Shown in pieces: positions 26,435 through 34,581 of a stretch of 64,000 bases of DNA. Position 1 is the first letter of the stretch. The number at the start of each line of letters is the position of its first letter. Source of the stretch: Clostridium cuniculi (GTDB taxonomy: Bacteria; Bacillota; Clostridia; Clostridiales; Clostridiaceae); NCBI RefSeq assembly GCF_004353185.1, contig NZ_SMUS01000012.1, positions 41,256 to 105,255 on the forward strand, in the 5' to 3' direction. The position numbers were made by a program, and so were the translations under genes. The notes under the pieces were generated by a model. It saw only the letters and a list, made by a program, of their open reading frames with translations, was not told the origin of the DNA and did no database searches.

Positions 26435-27513
26435 TATTTTTCCACCGCCCTTTCACCAGATGTTACTAATTTTTTATCAGCTCTTTTTTTCTTTATACTC
26501 TTAATTACCTTGTCCATAACTACGCTTGTTGCAGCAAAATAAATAATTGTAGCTATTATTGTATCTGCTAATTCTGGTGGTACCTTAACATTGGCATTCA
26601 TAAATCCTTTACCAACATATAATACACCAAAGAATAATGCTGATAATAATACTCCAAATGGACTGTTATTACCTAATAAAGCAACAGCTATTCCATCAAA
26701 ACCTTGAGCTGGCATTACACCAATTTGAAGTACTGCAGAGTTACCCATATATTGAGCAACACCAGCTAATCCAGCTAGTCCACCTGCTATCATCATTGAA
26801 ATTACTATATTTCTATTTACAGGCATACCTGCATATTCAGCACCAAATCTATTGTATCCAACAGCTTTTAATTCATATCCTAAAACAGTCTTATTTAAAA
26901 TAAACCATATAACTAATACAGAAAATATAGCTAGGAATATTCCATAGTTTATGTACGAACCACCAAATATATTTGATAACCAATCTGCCTTTAAAGTTGC
27001 TGAATCTGCTAATCTAGCTGATTCTGTTTCAGTAGTTCCTTTTAAATATTGTGGAACCATATAATAAACTATCCAATATGCAGTCCAGTTCATCATAATA
27101 GCTGAAACAACTTCATTAACATTAAATAATGCTTTTAAAAGTCCTGGTACAGCTGCCCAAATAGCCCCTGCTAAAATACCGCAAATAATCATTAATGGTA
27201 CTAATATAGGAGATGGTAAATCAACTAATAATCCTATAGCTGTTACAGTAAAACCACCAGCTAACATTTGACCTGGCGTACCTATATTGAACAACCCAGT
27301 TCTATTTGCAAAAGCAAAAGATAATCCAGTAAGAATTAATGGTGTTGCAGTTGCAATGGAGTTACCTATTCTTTGAGGATTCATTAATCCGCCCTTAAAT
27401 AAATAAGTATAACCATCTATTGGATTAAATCCCATTGCTAGCATTAGTAAAAATCCAGCAAGTAATCCTAAAACTACTGCCATAATAGATTTTAATAATT
27501 GATTCTTATGCAC
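26434..27513 (-). CDS. Nucleoside ABC transporter permease 1 (NupP-like)
   Basis: 359 residues, about ten hydrophobic segments; BPD_transp_2 family. The conserved ANRTGLFNIGTPGQMLAGG motif and YAGMPVNRNIVISMMIAGG loop identify the NupP/YufP partner. Overlaps the ATPase stop and the next gene start by one base each, so the three genes 29033-25487 form a tightly coupled operon. Confidence 0.9.
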   Translation of the reverse strand: MHKNQLLKSIMAVVLGLLAGFLLMLAMGFNPIDGYTYLFKGGLMNPQRIGNSIATATPLILTGLSFAFANRTGLFNIGTPGQMLAGGFTVTAIGLLVDLPSPILVPLMIICGILAGAIWAAVPGLLKALFNVNEVVSAIMMNWTAYWIVYYMVPQYLKGTTETESARLADSATLKADWLSNIFGGSYINYGIFLAIFSVLVIWFILNKTVLGYELKAVGYNRFGAEYAGMPVNRNIVISMMIAGGLAGLAGVAQYMGNSAVLQIGVMPAQGFDGIAVALLGNNSPFGVLLSALFFGVLYVGKGFMNANVKVPPELADTIIATIIYFAATSVVMDKVIKSIKKKRADKKLVTSGERAVEK

Positions 27514-29033
27514 TAAGCTTCCTCCTTCTTTATGCCGGCCATCATTAAACCAACTTCATTTTCATTTGTTTCATTAGCATTTACTATTCCTATTAATTCA
27601 CCGTTATTTACAACAGCTATTCTATCAGATACATTTAAAACTTCATCTAACTCAAGAGATACTAATAAAACTGCTTTTCCTAAATCTCTTTGTTCTACTA
27701 ATCTTTTATGAATATATTCTATTGATCCAACATCTAATCCTCTAGTTGGTTGAACTGCAATTAAGAAATCTGGATCAGATTCTATTTCACGTCCAATTAC
27801 ACCTTTTTGTTGGTTACCACCTGATAATGATCTTGCTATAGATTTTCCACCTTCACCTGATCTAACATCAAATGTTTCAATAATTTTTTTTGCATATTCA
27901 GAAATCTTTGCTCTATTAATTAAACCATTCTTAGAAAATGGCTTATTTCTATAGGCTTTAAGTACCATATTATCTTCCATTGTATAATCAAGAATTAACC
28001 CTCTTTTATGTCTATCTTCTGGAATATGTGCCATACCATCATCTATTCTTTGACGTATTGATTCTTTAACTATATTTTTCCCTTTAAATATTATGTTTCC
28101 TGACTCAACATTTCTCATACCAGTTAATGCTTCAACTAATTCAGTTTGTCCATTACCTTCAACACCAGCAATACCAACTATTTCTCCAGCTCTAATATCT
28201 AAAGAAAAATTCTTTAAGCCAAGTACTTTTTTATTATTATTAACAGATAAGTTTTCTATTTTTACAACTACATCCTTTGGTTTTGCTTCAACTTTTTCAA
28301 CTTTAAATGATACTTCTCTTCCAACCATCATTTTAGCCATATCAGCTTCTGTAGCGTCTTTTACATCAACAGTTCCTATATATTTCCCTCTTCTAATAAC
28401 TGTACATCTATTAGCTGATTCTTTAATTTCTCTTAATTTATGAGTAATTAAGATAATAGATTTTCCTTCTTTAGTCATGTTCTTCATAATTGAAATTAAC
28501 TCATCAATTTCGTTTGGAGTTAATACAGCTGTTGGTTCGTCAAATATTAAAACATTGGCATCTCTATAAAGCATTTTTAATATTTCTACTCTTTGTTGCA
28601 TTCCCACAGATATATCTTCGATTTTTGCATAAGGGTCAACATTTAAACCATATTTTTTAGATAACTCTTCAATTTTTTTTGCAGCTTTTTTAATGTCTAC
28701 TGTCAATCCTTTTCTAGGTTCACACCCTAAAATTATATTTTCTGTAACTGTAAAGTTATCTACTAATTTAAAGTGCTGATGAACCATACCAATTCCTAAA
28801 TCATTTGCAACATTAGGATTAGATATTTTTACTTCTTTTCCTCTAACCTTTATGGAACCTCTATCTGGCTTGTACATTCCAAATAACATTCCCATTAATG
28901 TTGATTTTCCTGCACCATTTTCGCCTAAAAGAGCATGAATTTCTCCCTCTTTTAGTTGCAGTGTAATATTATCATTTGCTACTATTCCAGGAAACTCTTT
29001 GCGGATATTTAGCATCTCAACTACATATTCCAT
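27513..29033 (-). CDS. Nucleoside ABC transporter ATPase with two ABC domains (NupO-like)
   Basis: 506 residues with duplicated ATPase domains. First domain: Walker A GENGAGKST (about 36-44), signature ISVGMQQRVEI, Walker B VLIFDEP. Second domain: degenerate Walker A GVEGNGQTEL, signature SGGNQQK, as in RbsA-type ATPases. It energises the two permeases below. A predicted promoter lies 120 bases upstream. No riboswitch was recognised before this gene, unlike the two binding-protein genes upstream, so the transporter core may be expressed independently of purine supply. Confidence 0.93.
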   Translation of the reverse strand: MEYVVEMLNIRKEFPGIVANDNITLQLKEGEIHALLGENGAGKSTLMGMLFGMYKPDRGSIKVRGKEVKISNPNVANDLGIGMVHQHFKLVDNFTVTENIILGCEPRKGLTVDIKKAAKKIEELSKKYGLNVDPYAKIEDISVGMQQRVEILKMLYRDANVLIFDEPTAVLTPNEIDELISIMKNMTKEGKSIILITHKLREIKESANRCTVIRRGKYIGTVDVKDATEADMAKMMVGREVSFKVEKVEAKPKDVVVKIENLSVNNNKKVLGLKNFSLDIRAGEIVGIAGVEGNGQTELVEALTGMRNVESGNIIFKGKNIVKESIRQRIDDGMAHIPEDRHKRGLILDYTMEDNMVLKAYRNKPFSKNGLINRAKISEYAKKIIETFDVRSGEGGKSIARSLSGGNQQKGVIGREIESDPDFLIAVQPTRGLDVGSIEYIHKRLVEQRDLGKAVLLVSLELDEVLNVSDRIAVVNNGELIGIVNANETNENEVGLMMAGIKKEEA

Positions 29034-29150
29034 GGATATCCTCCTCTTATATAATTATTTTATTAATACATATTACTAATTAACTTATTCAACTTATAAA
29101 TTGATATGCTTATATAGTAATTTCATAATTACGCACGAAACTTCCTTCTA

Positions 29151-29179
29151 AGTATAATTTATATAATTCGCATTTTCAA
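29151..29179 (-). promoter_or_regulatory. Predicted promoter of transporter core operon
   Basis: TTGAAA (29174-29179) and TATACT (29151-29156) on the minus strand with a 17-base spacer. The rest of 29034-29421 is AT-rich; no aptamer recognised. Confidence 0.65.
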
Positions 29180-29421
29180 CATTTTTTTCTCTATTTTTTA
29201 TAATATAGTATACTATATTAATTATATTTATATATTTTTTCAAAATATATACATTTTATCTGCATTTATCCTAATAATGTAACATTATTTTCTATTTAAC
29301 CCAATTATATTTATTCCTTTATTTCCATATAATATAATTATTGGTTATTATTTTTTCCACAAAATGTATAAATTTAAATTAGTGTATACTATTTAACATT
29401 TTTAATTATACTTTTTCATAT

Positions 29422-29459
29422 AAAAAGAGCTATGTAAATTATTTAGCATAGCCCTTTTT
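29422..29459 (-). terminator. Intrinsic terminator of first bmp gene
   Basis: GC-containing stem with mismatches, flanked by A-run and T-run, directly after the stop at 29471. Very similar in sequence to the terminator after the second bmp gene, as expected for a tandem duplication. Confidence 0.85.
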
Positions 29460-29470
29460 ATTATAATATT

Positions 29471-30541
29471 TTATAATTCAGTTTTAACTTCTATTTCACC
29501 ATTCTTAATAGCTTCTAAAACTTCATTAACTTTACTTACCGTATCATCACTTAAGTTTGGATTTTCTGCTGGTATACCAACACCATCATTAGATGCATCA
29601 AATGTTAATGTTTCTCCACCTGGGAATTTATCATTTAATTGATCTTCAATCATTTGATAAGCAGCTTCATCAATCTTCTTAATAGCTGAAGTTAAAATTA
29701 CAGATTTATTTCCTTCATATATACCATCAGAATATTGATCTGAGTCAACACCTATAACCCATACTTCTTCTCCATTAACAACTCTTGTTTTTGCTTCTGT
29801 TATAACTCCAGTACCAACTCCACCAGCTGCAGCAAATATTGCCTTAACACCATTGTCATACATTTGAGCTGCTAATTGTTGTCCTAAAGCTGAATCAGAG
29901 AATGATCCTGAATAAACTATATTTTCAGCTTTTAAGCTAACATTTGTTCCATAATTTTCATTAGCATAAGCTACCCCTTGTTGGAATCCATAGTTGAATT
30001 TTTGAACTGAAGGTATTTCCATTCCACCAATAAATCCTAATTCACCTGTTTGTAACTCAACTGCTGCTGCAACACCTGCTGCAAATCCACTTTGTTCTTC
30101 AGCAAAGTATATAGCAACTGTATTTTCCCCTACAACATAGTTATCATTTCCATCATGTGGAGCACCATCAATTATAACAAATTTTGCATCTTTATATTGA
30201 TCTTGTGCCTTATATATAGCACTTTCGAACTTATAACCTGGAGTTACAATAAATTTATATCCTGCATCATAAAGATTTTGTATTTCTGTTAAATAATTCG
30301 CCTCTGTTTCTCCTGCTGGTTGCATGTAGTTCTTTTCAATTCCAAGTTCTTTTTCAGCCGCTTGAATTCCTTCCCACGTACCTTGGTTAAATGACTTATC
30401 ATCAATTGTTCCTGCGTCAGTAACCATACCAACCTTTAATGTTGTTTCTGCTGAATTGCCTGAATCACTGTTAGTTCCACAACTAACTAATCCTGTTACC
30501 ATTAGTGCTGAAAGTGCTAATGCTATAACTCTTTTTTTCAT
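29471..30541 (-). CDS. BmpA/PnrA-type nucleoside-binding lipoprotein, copy 1
   Basis: 356 residues. Signal peptide with lipobox LVSC (cysteine 22) after MKKRVIALALSALMVTG; then a periplasmic-binding fold of the BMP/PnrA family (KVGMVTDAGTIDDKSFNQGT; FIGGMEIPSVQKFNYGFQQG; GVDSDQYSDG). These lipoproteins capture purine nucleosides for the NupOPQ-type transporter encoded downstream. AGGAGGAG precedes the ATG. Preceded by its own consensus promoter, guanine-class aptamer and a terminator hairpin. Roughly four fifths identical to copy 2 by eye. Confidence 0.92.
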   Translation of the reverse strand: MKKRVIALALSALMVTGLVSCGTNSDSGNSAETTLKVGMVTDAGTIDDKSFNQGTWEGIQAAEKELGIEKNYMQPAGETEANYLTEIQNLYDAGYKFIVTPGYKFESAIYKAQDQYKDAKFVIIDGAPHDGNDNYVVGENTVAIYFAEEQSGFAAGVAAAVELQTGELGFIGGMEIPSVQKFNYGFQQGVAYANENYGTNVSLKAENIVYSGSFSDSALGQQLAAQMYDNGVKAIFAAAGGVGTGVITEAKTRVVNGEEVWVIGVDSDQYSDGIYEGNKSVILTSAIKKIDEAAYQMIEDQLNDKFPGGETLTFDASNDGVGIPAENPNLSDDTVSKVNEVLEAIKNGEIEVKTEL

Positions 30542-30605
30542 GAAAATCTCCTCCTAAATGGTTTATATTTTTTTGATAAACTTATAATACTTACTCTTAT
30601 ACACA

Positions 30606-30645
30606 CAAAAAAACGTATCAATTCCTAAAGTGAAATTAATACGTT
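30606..30645 (-). terminator. Riboswitch-associated transcription terminator before bmp copy 1
   Basis: On the minus strand a 12-bp stem (30634-30645 with 30612-30623, one wobble pair) is followed by seven T, between the aptamer and the bmp start codon. This is the expected off-state terminator of a transcriptional purine riboswitch. Confidence 0.82.
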
Positions 30646-30687
30646 AAAAACTCTTTTATAGTTCGTATAGAGTTAGTATACATTAAG

Positions 30688-30758
30688 TTCACTCATAGTC
30701 GGAAATTTGTGGCTTCCGGTAGAAACATCCCACCATATCTGGGACTTATATGAGTTGT
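30688..30758 (-). promoter_or_regulatory. Guanine-class purine riboswitch aptamer before bmp copy 1
   Basis: Minus strand reads ACTCATATAA (P1), conserved ATATGG, GTTTCTAC core and GACTATGAGT closing P1 (30691-30697 with 30749-30755). The J3/1 base before TATG is C, giving guanine/hypoxanthine specificity. Followed by an intrinsic terminator, so high purine should stop transcription of the binding protein. Confidence 0.9.
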
Positions 30759-30775
30759 TCTATTGTTCGTGTTTT

Positions 30776-30804
30776 ATTATAATTTATACATTTATGCTTG
30801 TCAA
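30776..30804 (-). promoter_or_regulatory. Consensus promoter of bmp copy 1
   Basis: TTGACA (30799-30804) and TATAAT (30776-30781) on the minus strand, 17-base spacer, both perfect; start site falls just before the aptamer. Confidence 0.85.
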
Positions 30805-30912
30805 CATAAGTTTTATTTTAAATAATATTTTTTTATTTTTTTGTTACATTTTATATCTTTTTATAAAATTTATTGGTTGTTATTTACTAATTATCTATTT
30901 TTTATAGAATTT

Positions 30913-30954
30913 AAATTCAAAAGGGACTATGTTAATATCAATTAGCATAGCCCC
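30913..30954 (-). terminator. Intrinsic terminator of second bmp gene
   Basis: 14-bp stem with two mismatches (30923-30936 with 30941-30954) followed by a T-containing run on the minus strand, 16 bases after the stop of bmp copy 2. Confidence 0.8.
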
Positions 30955-30969
30955 AACTTTATATTAATT

Positions 30970-32040
30970 CTATAATTCAGTTTTAACTTCTATTTCACCT
31001 GATTTAATAGCATCTGTAACTTCATTAACTTTTGTGATTGTATCTTCACTTAAGTTTGGATTTTCACTTGGAATACCCACTGCATCATGAGTAGCATCAA
31101 ATCTTAATACTTGTCCACCTGGGAATTCACCATTTATTTCATTTTCTATTATTTCATATGCTGCTTCTTGAATCTTTTTAATAGCTGAAGTTAACACTAC
31201 TGATTTATTTCCTTCATAAATACCATCATCGTATTGGTCTGAATCAACACCTATAACCCATGCTTCTTCACCATTAACAACTCTTGACTTAGCTTCTGTA
31301 ATAACACCTATATTAACTCCTGCTGCAGCAGTGAATATTGCCTTAACTCCACTATCATACATTTGAGCTGCTAACTGTTGTCCTAATGCAGTATCAGAGA
31401 ATGAACCTGAGTAAACTATATTTTCAGCCTTTAAGCTAATATTTGTTCCATAATGCTCATTAGCATAAGCTACACCTTGTTGGAATCCATAGTTAAACTT
31501 CTTAACTGATGGTACTTCCATTCCGCCAATAAATCCAAAATCACCAGTTTGTAATTCAACTGCTGCTGCAACACCTGCTATAAATCCGCTTTGCTCTTCA
31601 GCAAAGTATATTGCAACTGTATTGTCTGCTACAACATAATTATCGTTACCATCATTTGGTTCTCCATCGATTAAAACGAATTTTGCATCTTCATATTGAC
31701 TTTGAGCTTTATAGATAGCTGTTTCAAATTTGTAACCTGGAGTTACTATAAACTTATAACCTGAATCATAAAGGTTTTGAATTTCTGTTAAGTAACTTGA
31801 TTCTGACTCTCCATTTGGTTGCATAAATGTTGTTTCAAGTCCAAATTCCTTTTCAGCCTTTTCAATTCCTTCCCATGTACCTTGGTTGAATGATTTATCA
31901 TCAATTGTTCCTGTATCAGTAACCATACCAACCTTTAATGTACTTCCTTCTGATGTTGATGAGTTGTTATCGCTTCCACAACCAACTAATCCTGTTACCA
32001 TTAGCGCTGAAAGTGCTAATGCAATAACTTTTTTCTTCAT
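30970..32040 (-). CDS. BmpA/PnrA-type nucleoside-binding lipoprotein, copy 2
   Basis: 356 residues, same length as copy 1 and collinear with it. Lipobox LVGC (cysteine 21), then the BMP family fold (KVGMVTDTGTIDDKSFNQGT; GVDSDQYDDG). Differences from copy 1 are scattered and include positions in likely ligand-contacting stretches (for example AAAGVNIGVITEAKSR versus AAGGVGTGVITEAKTR), so the two may differ in nucleoside preference. GGAGGCG precedes the ATG. Has its own promoter and guanine-class aptamer upstream. Confidence 0.92.
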   Translation of the reverse strand: MKKKVIALALSALMVTGLVGCGSDNNSSTSEGSTLKVGMVTDTGTIDDKSFNQGTWEGIEKAEKEFGLETTFMQPNGESESSYLTEIQNLYDSGYKFIVTPGYKFETAIYKAQSQYEDAKFVLIDGEPNDGNDNYVVADNTVAIYFAEEQSGFIAGVAAAVELQTGDFGFIGGMEVPSVKKFNYGFQQGVAYANEHYGTNISLKAENIVYSGSFSDTALGQQLAAQMYDSGVKAIFTAAAGVNIGVITEAKSRVVNGEEAWVIGVDSDQYDDGIYEGNKSVVLTSAIKKIQEAAYEIIENEINGEFPGGQVLRFDATHDAVGIPSENPNLSEDTITKVNEVTDAIKSGEIEVKTEL

Positions 32041-32179
32041 AAGTAGACGCCTCCTAAGTATTCTATTTTTTATAAGCTTTATAATATTTACTCTATATTC
32101 AAAAACACATAAATTACTATAGTGAATTTAATACACTATAACTCATATATAATTCGTATAGAGTTAAAATATATCAAGC

Positions 32180-32250
32180 TCACTCATAGTTGAAAATTTA
32201 AGGTTTTCAGTAGAAACATCTCACCATATCTGAGATTTATATGAGCCCTG
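32180..32250 (-). promoter_or_regulatory. Guanine-class purine riboswitch aptamer before bmp copy 2
   Basis: Minus strand: GCTCATATAA, conserved ATATGG, GTTTCTAC and closing CAACTATGAGTGAGC; J3/1 base is C, so guanine/hypoxanthine class. Clearly related to the aptamer before copy 1. A 7-bp hairpin with a T-rich tail at about 32102-32140 may be its terminator, but it is weaker than the one before copy 1. Confidence 0.88.
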
Positions 32251-32264
32251 TAATTATCCGTATT

Positions 32265-32293
32265 ATTATAATTTATATACTTTACATTGTCAA
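32265..32293 (-). promoter_or_regulatory. Consensus promoter of bmp copy 2
   Basis: TTGACA (32288-32293) and TATAAT (32265-32270) on the minus strand with 17-base spacer; identical architecture to the promoter of copy 1. Confidence 0.85.
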
Positions 32294-32329
32294 TATTTGA
32301 TTTATTTTGTAATAAAAATTCATTATTTT

Positions 32330-32374
32330 TAATCTTCTTTTTATTTTAATTAGCTTAAAATAAAAAGAAGATTA
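32330..32374. repeat. Perfect 20-bp AT-rich inverted repeat
   Basis: 32330-32349 is exactly complementary to 32355-32374 around a five-base loop. It lies between the asnB 3' end and the bmp promoter. There is no long T-run after it on either strand, so it may be a terminator using the T-rich arms or a regulatory hairpin. Confidence 0.7.
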
Positions 32375-32433
32375 AAACCTATTAAGTTTCAACCCTCTTT
32401 CTATAATATTATAAATTTAAAACTCTAATTTAC

Positions 32434-34275
32434 TTATACTAATATATTAACATTGTACTCTCTTAACCAAGTATCAACTTGAATTAAATACGCAATCATT
32501 TGTGGTCCTGTCATAAGTTGTCCAAACCAAGGTGTCTTATATGATTGTCCCTTTGTATCCACTATTTCTTGAACCTTATCTTTGTTTATTATTTGAAGTA
32601 TAGGTGAAGTTTTATCATTTAATATTTCATTCATCATACTACAAACAATATTAGTATATATAGGGTTATGAGTCTTTGGATATGGACTCTTTTTTCTATA
32701 TATTATTTCATCTGGAAGTATACCTACTAATGCTTTCCTTAACAATCCCTTTTCTCTTCCATCTAAAAGTTTTACATCTACTGGTAAATTAAAAGCATAA
32801 TCTACAATTCTATAATCTGCAAAAGGAACTCTAACTTCTAAACTATTATACATACTTGACCTATCTTTTCTGTTTAACAAATTAACCATAAACCATTTTA
32901 AATTTAGATAAAATAACTCTCTCATTCTATAAGTTTTTTTATCTTCATTATCTAAATGTGGTACTTGTTTTAAAGTTTTCAAGTACTCTTCATTTGTAAG
33001 CTCTTCAATCTTTATATTTTTAAGATTATCATTTAAAATTGTTTTTCTTTCTCCTACAGATCTTGACCATGGAAAAGTATTAGCATTTATCATTTCCTCA
33101 TTTGTGAACCAAGGATATCCAGCAAATAATTCATCAGCACATTCTCCTGATAATCCAACAACAAAATCCTTTCTAATCTCCTTACAGAACAACAGAAGTG
33201 ATGAGTCTACATCTGCCATACCAGGTAAATCTCTACTAAAAGTAGATTCTCTCAAAGCATGAGCCAAATCTTCTTGTTTCAATAAAACAGTTCTATGATC
33301 GCTATCTATAAATTTTGCCATTCGTTCGGCAAAATATTGATCTGAAGTTGGTTGAAATAATGATGCTTTAAAATACTTATCATTACCTTCATAATCTATT
33401 GAATAAGTTGTTAGCCTTTTTCCTTTTTCTTTAAAATCAGCAGCTGCTATTGCTGATATTGCTGATGAATCTAATCCTCCTGATAAGAATGTACACACTG
33501 GTACATCCCCTACTAATTGCCTTTTTATAGCATCAATTAATAGTTGTCTAACATGACTTACTGATTCATCAGTTGTTTCATTTAGCTCTCTAGCTTCAAC
33601 TTTCCAATATTCCCATATCTTCATATTATCTTTTGTCACTAACATACAATTTGCTGGTGCTATTTCATTTATCCCCTTATATACTGCACTTCCTGGTGAT
33701 ACCGCTGGCCCTAAGGCAAAAAGCTCTGTTAATCCATCCCTATCAATTTCTGCCTTTACTTCAGGATGTGCAAGTACTGTCTTAATTTCAGATCCAAAAA
33801 TTAGTGTACTCCCCTTTTTAGAATAAAATAATGGTTTAACCCCCATAGGATCCCTAGCTAAAAATACTTGTTGCTTATCTTCATCATATATAGCAAATGT
33901 AAATATTCCATTTAATTTCTTAATAGCATCTATTCCCCAAGCAATATATGATGTCAATAATACTTCTGTATCTGAATAAGAGTCAAAAGTAAATTTTTCC
34001 TCTAACAACTCTTTTCTTAAGTCTTCTGTATTATAAAGTTCCCCATTATATACTATAACGTATTTTTTTCCCCCTACAATTTTAATCATTGGTTGCTTAC
34101 CACCTTCAGGATCAACAACTATTAATCTTCTATGTCCAAACAATACGTTGTTAGTGTCATATAATCCCTCACTATCTGGCCCTCTTCTTTCTAATGTTTT
34201 TACCATTTTACAAAGTATATCTCTTTTTCCTTTTAAACTCTTATTAAAGTCTACTATTCCAGCTATTCCACACAT
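32434..34275 (-). CDS. asnB: Asparagine synthase (glutamine-hydrolysing)
   Basis: 613 residues. N-terminal class II glutamine amidotransferase domain with catalytic C2 (MCGIAGIVDF), RRGPDSEG and the YNGELYN motif; C-terminal ATP-pyrophosphatase domain with SGGLDSS near residue 265 and SGECADELFAGYPWF. Converts aspartate and glutamine to asparagine using ATP. A GAAGGTGA site precedes the ATG. No T-box leader was found upstream; instead a fragment of the palindromic repeat lies 50 bases before the start. Confidence 0.95.
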   Translation of the reverse strand: MCGIAGIVDFNKSLKGKRDILCKMVKTLERRGPDSEGLYDTNNVLFGHRRLIVVDPEGGKQPMIKIVGGKKYVIVYNGELYNTEDLRKELLEEKFTFDSYSDTEVLLTSYIAWGIDAIKKLNGIFTFAIYDEDKQQVFLARDPMGVKPLFYSKKGSTLIFGSEIKTVLAHPEVKAEIDRDGLTELFALGPAVSPGSAVYKGINEIAPANCMLVTKDNMKIWEYWKVEARELNETTDESVSHVRQLLIDAIKRQLVGDVPVCTFLSGGLDSSAISAIAAADFKEKGKRLTTYSIDYEGNDKYFKASLFQPTSDQYFAERMAKFIDSDHRTVLLKQEDLAHALRESTFSRDLPGMADVDSSLLLFCKEIRKDFVVGLSGECADELFAGYPWFTNEEMINANTFPWSRSVGERKTILNDNLKNIKIEELTNEEYLKTLKQVPHLDNEDKKTYRMRELFYLNLKWFMVNLLNRKDRSSMYNSLEVRVPFADYRIVDYAFNLPVDVKLLDGREKGLLRKALVGILPDEIIYRKKSPYPKTHNPIYTNIVCSMMNEILNDKTSPILQIINKDKVQEIVDTKGQSYKTPWFGQLMTGPQMIAYLIQVDTWLREYNVNILV

Positions 34276-34326
34276 AATTTCACCTTCTCATTAAATTCAT
34301 AGTATAGAATATGACAAACTTTGATA

Positions 34327-34380
34327 TTGCGCACCACATTGAATAGAAAAAATTTAAATATTTGTTTTCCGGTAATCATA
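34327..34380. repeat. Fragment of palindromic repeat (half of module Y)
   Basis: Resembles the outer end of the left module of composite B (23235-23285): shared GCGCACCACAT, a GAAAAAAT-type core and ATTT-TTTTCCGGTAAT. The inverted partner arm is missing. It sits between the transporter/MetS terminator and the asnB start, so it is a truncated copy or decayed remnant. Confidence 0.6.
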
Positions 34381-34404
34381 ATTTTTTTAATAATTTAGAT
34401 AATA

Positions 34405-34436
34405 TAAAAGGGAGTCCCCTATAGTACTCCCTTTTA
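34405..34436 (-). terminator. Intrinsic terminator of transporter-MetS operon
   Basis: 11-bp stem (34405-34415 with 34426-34436) with T-rich tail on the minus strand, 37 bases after the MetS-like stop codon. Confidence 0.8.
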
Positions 34437-34472
34437 CTTGCTAAATGTCTTATATTGTTAATTTGGATTTAA

Positions 34473-34580
34473 CTAATTTATTTCTTTTCCTTTTTTAATA
34501 GAGATAGCTAAAGTGGTTATTAAGCCTCCCCATAACACTATTGCACCAATTGCAAAATAAGTTAATGCTGTTGCTGTCAT
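34473..34580 (-). CDS. MetS-like small subunit of NSS transporter, 35 aa
   Basis: ATG at 34580, one base after the transporter stop codon, TAG at 34473; GAGGAGGT lies within the end of the transporter gene. The product MTATALTYFAIGAIVLWGGL continues ITTLAISIKKGKEIN: a single membrane helix with a basic tail. This fits the MetS family of tiny subunits required by MetP-type sodium-dependent methionine importers, known from Corynebacterium. Too short for ordinary ORF calling; position, ribosome binding site and composition all support it. Confidence 0.88.
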   Translation of the reverse strand: MTATALTYFAIGAIVLWGGLITTLAISIKKGKEIN

Positions 34581-34581
34581 A

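Noticed and set aside
29034..29420. A further purine riboswitch before the transporter ATPase
   Set aside because: None of the aptamer's conserved loop or junction sequences could be found between the predicted promoter and the start codon.
34276..34404. Asn T-box leader before asnB
   Set aside because: No T-box motif; the region holds a repeat fragment instead.
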